This document shows, piece by piece, positions 41,501 to 49,280 of a DNA stretch of 64,000 nucleotides. Under the pieces are notes generated by a model. The model made no database searches. It saw nothing but the letters and a program-made list of their open reading frames with translations, and was not told the DNA's origin. Position 1 is the first letter of the stretch. Every line of letters begins with the position of its first letter. A program made the translations under genes and the position numbers. Origin of the DNA: Bifidobacterium asteroides (GTDB lineage: Bacteria > Actinomycetota > Actinomycetes > Actinomycetales > Bifidobacteriaceae); assembly GCF_019469425.1 (NCBI RefSeq), contig NZ_CP048272.1, forward strand, positions 806,001 through 870,000, read 5' to 3'.

Positions 41501-42235
41501 GAGAAAGAAGGTGATTCACCAGCCTTCAAAACAGTGCCCTACCAACGCGGGGAGCAGGAGAAGCGGCTGGCCAAGGCCAAGCGGGACCTGGCTGCCCTGG
41601 GGAAAGTCAACCCGCTGGCCACCGAGGAATACGAGGCTTTGGAGTCCCGTAACCGCTACCTGCACGAGCAGCGTCAGGATGTGATAGGCTCCCGGGATGA
41701 TCTGATGGCCCTGGTCAAGGATCTGGATTCGACCATGGTCACGGTCTTCAAGGAGGCCTTCGACGACACTGCCAAGGCCTTTGAACGCATCTTCGCCACC
41801 CTCTTTCCAGGCGGGCGCGGGCGGTTGCGGCTGGAGGATCCGGATGACCTGCTGACCACAGGCGTTCTGGTCGAGGCCAGCCCGGCCGGCAAGAAGGTCC
41901 GTCGGCTCTCTCTGCTCTCGGGCGGGGAGCGGTCGCTGACAGCCTTGGCCCTGCTCCTGGCCATCTTCACAGCCCGGCCAAGCCCCTTCTATGTCATGGA
42001 CGAGGTCGAGGCCGCCCTGGATGACGTGAACCTGACCAGGTTGCTCAAGGCCTTCGAACAGTTGCGTGAGCATGCCCAGCTGATCATCATCACCCACCAG
42101 CAGCGGACCATGGGCATCGCCGATGCCCTCTACGGGGTCACCATGCGGGGGGACGGGGTGACGGCCGTCATCTCCCAGCGGCTGAAGGATCCGAATCGTT
42201 CCGGTCGTGAAGAGCCCGAGCCCGATAAAGGGTGA
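38597..42235 (+). CDS. smc: Chromosome segregation protein SMC
   Basis: 1,212-residue condensin ATPase. Walker A GPNGSGKSNIVDAL is at the N-terminus and the ABC signature LSGGERSLTALALL with Walker B FYVMDEVEAALDD is at the C-terminus. Between them lie two long coiled coils rich in Q, R, E and A, interrupted by a hinge around residues 500-650 (LLGVLTDFVQVEEGWEEPLAQAL). Start coupled to folC. The 3' end overlaps the convergent racemase gene by 68 bases. No scpA/scpB is in the window. Confidence 0.97.
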   Translation: MYLKELTLKGFKSFASATTLRFEPGITAVVGPNGSGKSNIVDALAWVMGEQGAKSLRGGSMEDVIFAGTSSRPPLGRAQVTLTIDNTDRTLDIDYTEVTISRTIYRNGGSEYAINGSDCRLLDIQELLSDTGLGQQMHVIVGQGRLDAILRADPAGHRAFIEEAAGILKHRKRKERALHKLANTEANLSRLDDLIGEIHRQLGPLGRQAKVSRRADMIQVSLRDAQARIHADDALTSQKKLEDLRSQMARTRERLARGQDDLTRVKLRIEQLEGLDRRSSPALEAVNQQWNDLTKLGERAGSLASLARERSRSLEASMVTDQGQDPGLLRRRADELKGQADQTEGQVGADRIALDGCVQARADLERRLAAHRQTMTELRQAARKRQARLGDLAQLVAKEDSALELSRQREHDLTRQQDQAREGLERARNRVRDLDNQEESPDQDGRQALDQAGKVRDQARSRLNDLQEHERRIQSDAISAQAKADALADTLDHRGAGEALSQAGDTALLGVLTDFVQVEEGWEEPLAQALHDYASALVAKDGQTVDQTLERARRDRLGRAALISASGPLKGADMKPGDGPWRSAADLVALRKHPADPEWAQGVLAAVRSLLASTAAVNDADQARRALEDGWQQALTRLGDLYDRAGAVGGSALATSDLALTARRDKALAQVEALQEESQALQPQMEAARAALEQAEQKLQEARNKCTEARVKAEQTTRELAAAHKESDRAQAGVKDLDDRLAQVRDQVRTHELKLEDLKAGLARAQEDRESDSDDPEGMEDRQHELETALDQARTAEMEAKLSWTESDRRHASLLRQIDLLQDQADQAERRRQRIGEENRRRKAGMASLGLIALRADLLAQLIKGRMERAARRRDQLKAKASAHDKELTDLRADRDALEPKVAGLRQDEHGLDLDRERLAGEDGRLRQRIQDDLGMEPGELIREYGPDRPVPVLDDEGNPVPLDQDAAEKEGDSPAFKTVPYQRGEQEKRLAKAKRDLAALGKVNPLATEEYEALESRNRYLHEQRQDVIGSRDDLMALVKDLDSTMVTVFKEAFDDTAKAFERIFATLFPGGRGRLRLEDPDDLLTTGVLVEASPAGKKVRRLSLLSGGERSLTALALLLAIFTARPSPFYVMDEVEAALDDVNLTRLLKAFEQLREHAQLIIITHQQRTMGIADALYGVTMRGDGVTAVISQRLKDPNRSGREEPEPDKG

Positions 42236-42911
42236 CCTGCGCCAAAACTGCCTGGGAGTCCACGATGGGCAGCTGCGGCAAGGGGTAGGCCTCGTTGAGC
42301 ACCGAGAGCTCGGTGCAGCCCAGCAGAACCGTGTCGCAGTGGTAGTCGTTCAGGAAGGTATCGAGGACGCCCAGATAGCGGTCCCGGTCCAGACGGCCTT
42401 CCTTGACGTCGTTGTAGATAAGCGCGCTCACCCGGTTCTGCAGGGCCTGGTCTGGGTCCACCAGCTTGTAGCCAGCGCTGTCGGCCGGGCCCTGGTAGAT
42501 GGCGGCATGGCGGGACCCCTCGGTGCCCATGTACCCCATGCGAGGATGAGATTTCGCGGGGTAGTGCCGATCAGCCCAGTCGATGGTGGCCTGGGGCATG
42601 CTCAAAATGGGCACCGGGGTCAGGGCCTGGAGCCGGGGCAGAATCTGATGGGCGGTGTTGCAGGCCATGACCATGAAGGAGGCGCCCATGGCTGTGGCCT
42701 GGCGCACGTCCTCGGCCAGATAGGGGAAGGGATCATCCTTGCTGCGGCCCAGGATGAACTCGGTGCGGTCGGGCACGGTGGCGTGGTTGAAGACCACGTA
42801 GTCCAGAAAATCCTGGTCCCGGTGCGCACCGGTCATCCGGTCCAGCACCCGTACGAAGCTCTCGGTGGCCAGCGTGCCCATGCCGCCTAGGACGACGAAG
42901 AAGTTCCTCAT
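42168..42911 (-). CDS. Aspartate/glutamate racemase family protein
   Basis: 247-residue cofactor-independent racemase with the two catalytic cysteines in MACNTAH and LLGCTELS and the N-terminal FVVLGGMGTLATE typical of aspartate racemases. It most likely makes D-aspartate for the ligase encoded just upstream, whose end it overlaps by 4 bases. The 3' end runs 68 bases into the convergent smc gene. Glutamate as substrate cannot be excluded, but the neighbour favours aspartate. Confidence 0.85.
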   Translation of the reverse strand: MRNFFVVLGGMGTLATESFVRVLDRMTGAHRDQDFLDYVVFNHATVPDRTEFILGRSKDDPFPYLAEDVRQATAMGASFMVMACNTAHQILPRLQALTPVPILSMPQATIDWADRHYPAKSHPRMGYMGTEGSRHAAIYQGPADSAGYKLVDPDQALQNRVSALIYNDVKEGRLDRDRYLGVLDTFLNDYHCDTVLLGCTELSVLNEAYPLPQLPIVDSQAVLAQVTLYRARALHDRNDSDPSAAGR

Positions 42912-44152
42912 GCCAGTGTCCTCTTGTCACGGAAGTAGCGCCGGTAACGACGCCGATAGATGGAAAACATGTGTCGAATCAGCAGCCAGCGCTTGAAATT
43001 GCGGTCTTTGCTGTACTCCAAGGTGGTGCCCCAATCCCCGCGGCGAATCATGGTCATGGCCTGTCGCTTGTCCTCAGAATCGGTGCAGTATTTGCGGAAG
43101 ATATCCTTGGGGATCTCCATCCAGAGGCGATGCCCCCGGCCAAAGACGGTGCGTCCGTCGAATGGGGTGTCCAGAACCAGGTCGTCCACAAAGTAGCGGG
43201 CCAGGTTGAATCCGTTCAGGGTGACCACGTAGCTGCTGCGGCCTTGGCGCAGATTGATCTCGAAGAGCTTGTAGACGCCGTCGCGCGGGTCGTACTTCAT
43301 GTCGAAGTTGGCCACCCCGCTGTACTTGATGTCCTCAAGGAAGGCCTTGATACGGTCGAAGATGTCCTGATTGTAGTCGGGGATGATGGCCGCGTAGTTG
43401 CCTATGGCCTCAGGCGCGGGATCCTCCAGCAGGGGATGGCCCAGGAACATCATGCGCACCCGGTGGTGGCGGTCCACGTAGGCATTAAGCACCCTCATGT
43501 TGTCATCGCCCCCCGGCACGAAGTCCTGGATGACCATCCGCGAGGTGTACCCGGCCTGGTAGGACCTGCGGATCATGGTGTCCAGCTCCTCAGGATTGCT
43601 GAAGATGAAGGCCTTCTTCCTGCCGGGGAAGTCGATGCCCAGCCACTCGTCGCTGTCCGCGGGCTTCATGGCCACCGGGTAGTCGAAGGGCAGGTTGCGG
43701 TGGCGGCCGGCCTTCACATCATCGGCATCCACTGAAACAGTCTTCGGGTGGGGCAGGTCATAGCGGTCGCAGAGTTCGTAGAAGGAGGATTTGAGCGAGA
43801 GGGACCGGTTCAGTTCCTTGTCGATGGCGTTGAAGACGAACCGTGCGCGCAGGGGATCGCCGAACTTGTCCAACAGGTTGGCGTAGGTGTCCCCGCAGGG
43901 CAACAGGAGCAGGGTGGCCCCTGGGTGGTCCCGGTGATAAGCGTCGGCCCACTCGTTCAAGGTGGACACGAAGACCTCGGGATTGGTGAAGTCGTGTACC
44001 AGATGCAGGTCCAGGATCCTGCTGTACTTGGTGGGGGAGAGCTGGTAGTGGCCGAATGCGGTGGAGACCAAGCCGTAGGCCTCGTGGAAGGCTCGCGCCA
44101 TACCGTAGGTGTTGATGTCGGTGCCCAGTATGACCGGTTGGAATTCTTTCAT
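42908..44152 (-). CDS. ATP-grasp D-aspartate ligase (peptidoglycan cross-bridge)
   Basis: 414-residue ATP-grasp enzyme resembling the D-aspartate ligase of Enterococcus faecium (Aslfm), which attaches D-Asp to the Lys side chain of the peptidoglycan precursor. Visible are the N-terminal VILGTDINTYGMARAFHE, the ATP-binding YPVAMKPADSDEW, and the Mg-binding end YKLFEINLRQGRSSYVV. ATG 44152 is preferred to 44173 because GGTGG lies about 10 bases upstream. It lies between a MurE-like ligase and an Asp racemase on one strand, which strongly supports the D-Asp function. Confidence 0.8.
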   Translation of the reverse strand: MKEFQPVILGTDINTYGMARAFHEAYGLVSTAFGHYQLSPTKYSRILDLHLVHDFTNPEVFVSTLNEWADAYHRDHPGATLLLLPCGDTYANLLDKFGDPLRARFVFNAIDKELNRSLSLKSSFYELCDRYDLPHPKTVSVDADDVKAGRHRNLPFDYPVAMKPADSDEWLGIDFPGRKKAFIFSNPEELDTMIRRSYQAGYTSRMVIQDFVPGGDDNMRVLNAYVDRHHRVRMMFLGHPLLEDPAPEAIGNYAAIIPDYNQDIFDRIKAFLEDIKYSGVANFDMKYDPRDGVYKLFEINLRQGRSSYVVTLNGFNLARYFVDDLVLDTPFDGRTVFGRGHRLWMEIPKDIFRKYCTDSEDKRQAMTMIRRGDWGTTLEYSKDRNFKRWLLIRHMFSIYRRRYRRYFRDKRTLA

Positions 44153-44238
44153 GTTTCTGAAACCACCTACCATGTGCTCGTGCGCCCCACCCTGCCGCGG
44201 GGCATTCGGCTTTCCATCTTAGGAACCTGTCGGGATCG

Positions 44239-45807
44239 TCAGACCTTGGCTGCGCCGGTGGCTCCCAGGTCGTAGCTTTTTGTGCCCAGAAGACGTGCCA
44301 CCACGTGGTCGTCACCCTCGTAGGGCACGTGGCGGCCCTTGCTCTTGAACCAGCGTTCCTCGCCCTTGCCGGTGACCAGAATGATCCGCAGACGATCTCC
44401 GGGCAGGCCCGGTTGACCAAGACCCTGTTCGATGGCCTGGGTCCTGTCCAGCACCATGCTGGTCTCCAGATTGGCGTTGGTGACGAAACTCAGCATCTCC
44501 TGGGCCACGTGTTCCGAGCTTTCTTCGTTTTCGTCGTCAGAGGTCAGGATGAGCCGATCGACACGGTCCTGGGCTGCCTGGACGATGCCCTTTCGGCGGT
44601 CGATCCCCCTGCCGCCTGTCGCTCCGCAGACCAGAGTGATCTGAGGGTCACGCTCGCCATAGCGCTCATCCACAAAGTCCAGAAGGGCCTTCATGGAGGC
44701 GTAGTTATGGGCGTAATCGACATAGACGATCCGGTTGTCGGCTTGGAAGCATTCCATTCTGCCGGCGATGCGGACCTTCTCCATGGCCTGGACGGCATCG
44801 GCATCGGGTTCCAGCCCCAGCCGGTTCAGCATGGCAAAAGCAGCTATGGCGTTCAAGGCGTTGAAATCACCGGCTATGGACAGGCTGATCGGGATCATGG
44901 AACCACTGGAGGGGCCGATCAGATAGTCGTTGCCCTTGCCCGGGGCCTTGCGAGCCACGAAGTCGGCCTCTTGTCTGCCGAAACCGAAGGTGGTCACTGG
45001 AATGCCGGCGGTGTTCGCATCCTGGCGGATCAGGTCGGCTCTCTGGATGTCGGCTCCCATGACCAGCTGCCTGCTGTTGTAGGCTATGCGGCGCTTGCAG
45101 TAGAGATAGTCCTCGAACGTGGGGTGCTCCATGGGGCTGATGTGGTCGGGGGAGATGTTCAGGAAAGCCCCCAGGTCGAAGGTCAGCCCATAGACACGAT
45201 GCACCTTGTAGGCCTGGGAGGAGACCTCCATGACCAGGTAGCGCATGCCGTCATCCACCGCCTGGCGCATCATGCGGAAGAGGTCCAGCGACTCGGGCGT
45301 GGTCAGCTGGGATTCTGCATAATGGCGGCCGTCCAGGCAGTTGTCAACTGAAGAGAACAGGGCCGCCCTGCCCCCGGAGAGTTCGCTCAGCATGGCGTGC
45401 AGGTAGTAGGCGGTGGTGGTTTTGCCCTTGGTGCCGGTGATGCCCACCAGGGTCAACTGGTTCTGAGGGTAGCCGTAGAAAGCGGCCGAGAGCAGGCTCA
45501 TGGACTTGCGCACGTCATTGACGATGATTCCCGGGGCGTTGGTGTGGGCGGACAGGTCCTGCTGGGCCACATAGGCTGCCGGGCCTTCGGGGCCGCAGGA
45601 ATCCATGTATTCGGGCAGGAAATGCCCCTTGCAGAAGAGCAGGCTGCCGGGCCCGGCCTGGCGGGTGTCGTAGGTGACGTCGGTGAAGGGCTTGAGCAAA
45701 TGGTGATCCGCTGGCTGATCCAAGGCCCATCGGTCACCCTGAATCACCTCGCGCAGCTGATCGCGTTTGCGCAGCAGTTCCAGGGCCGAAGCCATAGTCA
45801 GCGCCAT
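44239..45807 (-). CDS. murE: MurE-like UDP-MurNAc-tripeptide ligase (probably L-Lys/Orn adding)
   Basis: Mur ligase of about 522 residues adding the third amino acid to the peptidoglycan stem. It has the N-terminal VTYDTRQAGPGSLLFCKG, P-loop VGITGTKGKTTTAYYL, VDYAHNYASMKALLDF and the C-terminal substrate loop TSDDENEES. That loop is not the DNPR of meso-diaminopimelate enzymes, consistent with lysine or ornithine. GAGGAGGAAG precedes ATG 45807. With the D-Asp ligase and racemase downstream it forms a module for stem peptide and cross-bridge synthesis. Confidence 0.85.
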   Translation of the reverse strand: MALTMASALELLRKRDQLREVIQGDRWALDQPADHHLLKPFTDVTYDTRQAGPGSLLFCKGHFLPEYMDSCGPEGPAAYVAQQDLSAHTNAPGIIVNDVRKSMSLLSAAFYGYPQNQLTLVGITGTKGKTTTAYYLHAMLSELSGGRAALFSSVDNCLDGRHYAESQLTTPESLDLFRMMRQAVDDGMRYLVMEVSSQAYKVHRVYGLTFDLGAFLNISPDHISPMEHPTFEDYLYCKRRIAYNSRQLVMGADIQRADLIRQDANTAGIPVTTFGFGRQEADFVARKAPGKGNDYLIGPSSGSMIPISLSIAGDFNALNAIAAFAMLNRLGLEPDADAVQAMEKVRIAGRMECFQADNRIVYVDYAHNYASMKALLDFVDERYGERDPQITLVCGATGGRGIDRRKGIVQAAQDRVDRLILTSDDENEESSEHVAQEMLSFVTNANLETSMVLDRTQAIEQGLGQPGLPGDRLRIILVTGKGEERWFKSKGRHVPYEGDDHVVARLLGTKSYDLGATGAAKV

Positions 45808-45993
45808 GCCGTCTTCCTCCTCGTCTGATTGGTTCTTTGAGCCCGACTGCAATCCGGTCGAGGCCAAGTCTAAGTCTATAGTCTCAGCCAGGCAGCGGCA
45901 GGTGGGTCCTGCGACCCCTTGACCGAAAATATACATATGCTTCAGGTTCCATACCGGAAGTGACTGGGCCAACCATTCCCCAGTGATGAAAGG

Positions 45994-46752
45994 TCAGAGC
46001 CAGGTGTCTGCGACCGGGCGGCGGCCCTGGGAGATCAGGTGCTGGTTGAACCGTTCCCGCCACTTGGCCTGCGCCTGCCGCTGCCAGTCCATAAGGGAGT
46101 CCATGGTGATTCGGGCCACCTGGGGGAAAAGGGCGGTCATGGGTTTGATCAGGTCCACGGCCGCCACCGTATCCGCCATGGCATTGTGGAAGTTCCCATG
46201 GGGGATGACGCCGTAGTACTCGCTGGTCAGCCCCAGAGTGCGGCGGCCCGGCCGATGGGAGATCTCCCTGTCCAGGACCAGAGGGTCCACCACCAGCAGA
46301 TCGCCCTCGCTTATGGGCTTGACCGAACCCGCGCACCAGCGGGCGATGTCCCCGTCCAGCATCTGCACGTCGAAGGGAGCGTTGTAGGCCAGCAGAGGGA
46401 TGCGTTTGTCCTGGGCGCGGGCAATGAATCCCGCCATCTGCTCGGTGGCCAGCTCAGGCTCCATGCCCTCGGCGGCCAGCTGCTGATCAGTGAACCCGTT
46501 GACCCGACTGGCCCCCTTGCTGATATGCCGGTGCGGATTGACTATCCAAGTGGCTACTGCATCCCCTGAGTAGCCCTTGGTTGGGTCGCGCAGAACCAGG
46601 CTGGCCGAAACAATGCCATCCTTGCCCGGTCTGGTGCCCGTGGTCTCGGTGTCGAACCCCAGAAGCCAGGAGTCCCCCAGGCGAGTCGACCCCTCTTGCT
46701 GCGGGGCGGACTGAAGCGCCTGCTCCATGCTTGGGTACTCGGTGTTTTCCAT
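45994..46752 (-). CDS. DnaQ-like 3'-5' exonuclease
   Basis: 252-residue DEDDh exonuclease. Exo I is FDTETTG, Exo II is LLAYNAPFDVQML and Exo III is HNAMADT. It could be a stand-alone proofreading subunit or another RNase T/DnaQ-type trimming nuclease; no polymerase domain is fused. Divergent from the sigma factor gene. Confidence 0.88.
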   Translation of the reverse strand: MENTEYPSMEQALQSAPQQEGSTRLGDSWLLGFDTETTGTRPGKDGIVSASLVLRDPTKGYSGDAVATWIVNPHRHISKGASRVNGFTDQQLAAEGMEPELATEQMAGFIARAQDKRIPLLAYNAPFDVQMLDGDIARWCAGSVKPISEGDLLVVDPLVLDREISHRPGRRTLGLTSEYYGVIPHGNFHNAMADTVAAVDLIKPMTALFPQVARITMDSLMDWQRQAQAKWRERFNQHLISQGRRPVADTWL

Positions 46753-46841
46753 AAGCGTGATTTCTCCTCAGTCATTATGGTAACCGAGGACCGACCGGGT
46801 CGGAACCGCAACGGGCGAGGGGGGATGGCACAATAGGGGGT

Positions 46842-47516
46842 GTGGCAGATACCAGCGAGCTCGAAAGCAGAAAACGTCAATTCGAGGCCCTGGCCATGCC
46901 TGCGGTGGATGTGCTTTACCGACAGGCCATGCGCCTGACCAACAACCCCGACGACGCCCAGGATCTGGTCCAGGACACTTTCGAGCGCGGCTTCAAGGCC
47001 TTCGACCGCTTCCAGCCCGGCAGCAACTTCGAAGCCTGGATGACCACCATCGAGCGCAACGCCTACTTCAACCAGTACCACAAGGCCAAGCGGCGCCCCC
47101 AGAGGGCCAACGACTCTACCGGCGAGTACAACGACTGGGACATCTATTCGGCCTCGGAGCATGGGTCCGAGGGGCTCAAATCCGCCGAGCAGGAATACAT
47201 GGAGACCTTCGCCCCTGAGGAGATCATGGCCGCCTTGGACCGGCTCAGTCCGGAACGCCGGCGGGTCTTCATCGACGCCGCCATCGACGGCAAGAGCTAC
47301 CAGCAGGTGGCCGACGAGGAGGGCATCAAGATCGGCACGGTCATGAGCCGGCTGAACCGGGCGCGCTCGCAGCTGCGTCAGGAGCTGGAGCGGTATGCCC
47401 AGGAGCGTGGCTACCAGCAGGGGCGTGGGGCTGCGGGCAAGCCCTCAGCGGAACAACATGGCGCTGGTGCTGCCAGGCCTAGTATAAAAAAAGAGATCAG
47501 CAGCAAGGGGCACTGA
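46842..47516 (+). CDS. RNA polymerase sigma factor, SigH/SigR (ECF) type
   Basis: 224-residue group 4 sigma factor. Region 2 is LYRQAMRLTNNPDDAQDLVQDTF (core binding and -10 recognition) and region 4 is the helix-turn-helix KSYQQVADEEGIKIGTVMSRL. The start is a GTG at 46842 after GGGGG; no upstream ATG is in frame. In actinobacteria SigH/SigR answers disulfide and heat stress. A short cysteine-rich gene follows 39 bases downstream and is probably its anti-sigma factor. A low-complexity C-terminal tail (from about residue 190) is unlike most homologues. Confidence 0.92.
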   Translation: MADTSELESRKRQFEALAMPAVDVLYRQAMRLTNNPDDAQDLVQDTFERGFKAFDRFQPGSNFEAWMTTIERNAYFNQYHKAKRRPQRANDSTGEYNDWDIYSASEHGSEGLKSAEQEYMETFAPEEIMAALDRLSPERRRVFIDAAIDGKSYQQVADEEGIKIGTVMSRLNRARSQLRQELERYAQERGYQQGRGAAGKPSAEQHGAGAARPSIKKEISSKGH

Positions 47517-47555
47517 GGGCCCCCGAAGATCGGATACCAGGAAGCGGGCAGGAGC

Positions 47556-47843
47556 ATGGACGGACGCGTGGAGATGAGTCACTACGCCTACGATGACGGC
47601 GGCACCGTCAGGGTGTCCCACGCCAGCCTGCGCATCTACCAGGATGCCTCCTGCGTGGATCCCAGCGACAGCTTCGACCCGGAATCATGCTGCGACGATC
47701 GGGAGCGCATGGTCATCGAGGAGTTGCGCCGGTATCTGCGCCCCGAATGCGCACCGGACTGTCTGCTGGATCGGCTCAAGCAGATGTTCGATCAGATGGA
47801 TGAACTGGAGCAGGGGACACCGGATCGCAATATAGACAAGTAG
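47556..47843 (+). CDS. Putative anti-sigma factor (RsrA/RshA-like), atypical zinc motif
   Basis: 95-residue protein following the sigma gene. It has five cysteines (C at DASC, CC in ESCCDD, and PECAPDC), and a C-terminal amphipathic helix. Its place and size match the zinc-containing anti-sigma factors RsrA/RshA, but the classic H-x3-C-x2-C core is not evident: PECAPDC is C-x3-C and the expected His is replaced in YLRPEC. Function is thus mainly inferred from position. GGCAGGAGC precedes the ATG. Confidence 0.65.
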   Translation: MDGRVEMSHYAYDDGGTVRVSHASLRIYQDASCVDPSDSFDPESCCDDRERMVIEELRRYLRPECAPDCLLDRLKQMFDQMDELEQGTPDRNIDK

Positions 47844-47949
47844 ATCCAGCCGGCTTCTTGGCAGAGCTCGGTTCTGCCGGCCATTCAGGCTATTGCAGAA
47901 ATCATGGTCATGCGTATGCAGCCATGGTTTTTTACGTATATATGCAAAA

Positions 47950-47972
47950 CCCCGGCACCGTTGGTGCCGGGG
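47950..47972 (-). terminator. Rho-independent terminator after bL37
   Basis: Read on the minus strand, CCCCGGCACC pairs perfectly with GGTGCCGGGG around a three-base loop, followed by TTTTGCATAT. Confidence 0.9.
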
Positions 47973-47979
47973 CAGACGA

Positions 47980-48054
47980 TCAGGTGTTCGGCCTCTTGCC
48001 GTGGTTGGCGGCCTTCTTGCGGCGATCCCTGCGCTTGCGTCCGCGCATGCCCAT
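47980..48054 (-). CDS. Ribosomal protein bL37 (24 residues)
   Basis: Minus-strand frame ATG 48054 to TGA 47980 encodes MGMRGRKRRDRRKKAANHGK plus RPNT. This very basic 24-residue peptide matches the actinobacterial large-subunit protein bL37 (the RGRKxRD...ANHGKRPN pattern). AAAGGAG lies about eight bases before the ATG and a perfect terminator follows. It is easily missed by gene callers because of its size. Adjacent to the sigma/anti-sigma pair on the opposite strand. Confidence 0.9.
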   Translation of the reverse strand: MGMRGRKRRDRRKKAANHGKRPNT

Positions 48055-48139
48055 GATTGGACTCCTTTGCTACTGATGAACCTATAAGCCTTGCCGATTA
48101 TCGCACACCGGGCTGACCTTTGTCGACCGGCCAGACAGC

Positions 48140-49108
48140 TCAGACCTCTTGTGCCCGGTATCCCACCTGGGTGGTGTAGACGGCGGCAGGCTGAAGAATC
48201 ACCAGATTCCGGCCTGTCCGAAAAGCGTTGGCGTAGGCGGTCATGGGCTCCACGGCAACGCCGGCCGGACGCATGCCAGCGTCGAAGCCGGTCCCGGTGC
48301 ATACCTGCCATGAGGTGATGGTCTCATCGCCCCAGAGCTGAATGCGGATGCTGTCCGGCCGGGTGAACCAAGCCGAGCAGGTGCCGTCATCGTCCCGCTC
48401 CACATCGGTCCAGGCATCGTCGAAGTCCGCATCCTCGCCCAGCACAGAACCCTGGCGCAGATCGGTTCGTCCCTGGACGGGTTCGGTGCCGGTGGGCAGC
48501 AGCCTGTCCGGATCGACCACCACGTGAGTGCGGCAGGGGATGGACAGGTTGCAGGGGGCGTTGTCCTTCTGGACCTGGTCCCCGACGCCCCGCTTGCCAT
48601 TGGCCAGCCAGGGGTGGATGCCGAAGGCCCAGGGAGCAGCCTCGTCGCCTAGGTTCAGGGCCCGGGTGGTCATGGTCAGCCCCTGGTCGTCCAAGGCGTA
48701 GGTGACGCTGACCACCACGTCGAAGGGGTATCCGGCCATGTCGGGCACCCGCCAGGAGAGGCTGACGGAGTCCTCGGACAGAACCTGCAGGTGCCAGTAG
48801 GCCCGGTAGCCGTATCCGTGAATAGCGGTGTTCCGGTCATGCTCGTCAATGGGCAAGGTGTAGGTGTGGCCTTGGAATTCGTAGGTGCCGTCCTCAATCC
48901 GGTTAGGGAAGGGGACCAGCACGTTCCCGTTGCTGCAGGGTACGGTTCCATCCGAGTCAAAGGAGGCCAGCAGGTCCTTTCCCCGGTATTTCAGAACCCG
49001 CAGTATGGCACCCAGCTCCGTCACCACCGCTTCGTAGTCCCCGTGACGGATGCTGTACTGCTGTCCTGTCCGGGGCAGAGCCCCGCCCATCATTTCGTTC
49101 GTATGCAT
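48140..49108 (-). CDS. galM: Aldose 1-epimerase
   Basis: 322-residue mutarotase interconverting alpha and beta anomers of galactose/glucose. Landmarks are NVLVPFPNRIEDGTYEF, the His of AIHGYGYRAYW, FGIHPW and the Glu region near the C-terminus (GVAVEPMTAYANAF). ATG 49108 is chosen because GGGAG lies close upstream and the sequence before it lacks family features. It could act with the GH2 beta-galactosidase, but the two are not linked. Confidence 0.92.
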   Translation of the reverse strand: MHTNEMMGGALPRTGQQYSIRHGDYEAVVTELGAILRVLKYRGKDLLASFDSDGTVPCSNGNVLVPFPNRIEDGTYEFQGHTYTLPIDEHDRNTAIHGYGYRAYWHLQVLSEDSVSLSWRVPDMAGYPFDVVVSVTYALDDQGLTMTTRALNLGDEAAPWAFGIHPWLANGKRGVGDQVQKDNAPCNLSIPCRTHVVVDPDRLLPTGTEPVQGRTDLRQGSVLGEDADFDDAWTDVERDDDGTCSAWFTRPDSIRIQLWGDETITSWQVCTGTGFDAGMRPAGVAVEPMTAYANAFRTGRNLVILQPAAVYTTQVGYRAQEV

Positions 49109-49280
49109 GCTCCCACTTCCATAGTGCCGTTGATGCTTGGTACGCCACCATCCTAGCGCCTCAGTGGTCTTGGCTTCTTGGTGAAAGAGTTGCGTATGGA
49201 CTACCGGGGGCTGTCCAGGCTTTCTACCATGGACCTGCAGCGTCCGGAACCGTCCGGATTGACATCGATAAGGAGCGGCA

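Noticed and set aside
42908-44152. Carbamoyl-phosphate synthase large-subunit-like annotation for the ATP-grasp protein
   Set aside because: Only the ATP-grasp fold is shared; size and the racemase/MurE neighbours fit D-aspartate ligase.
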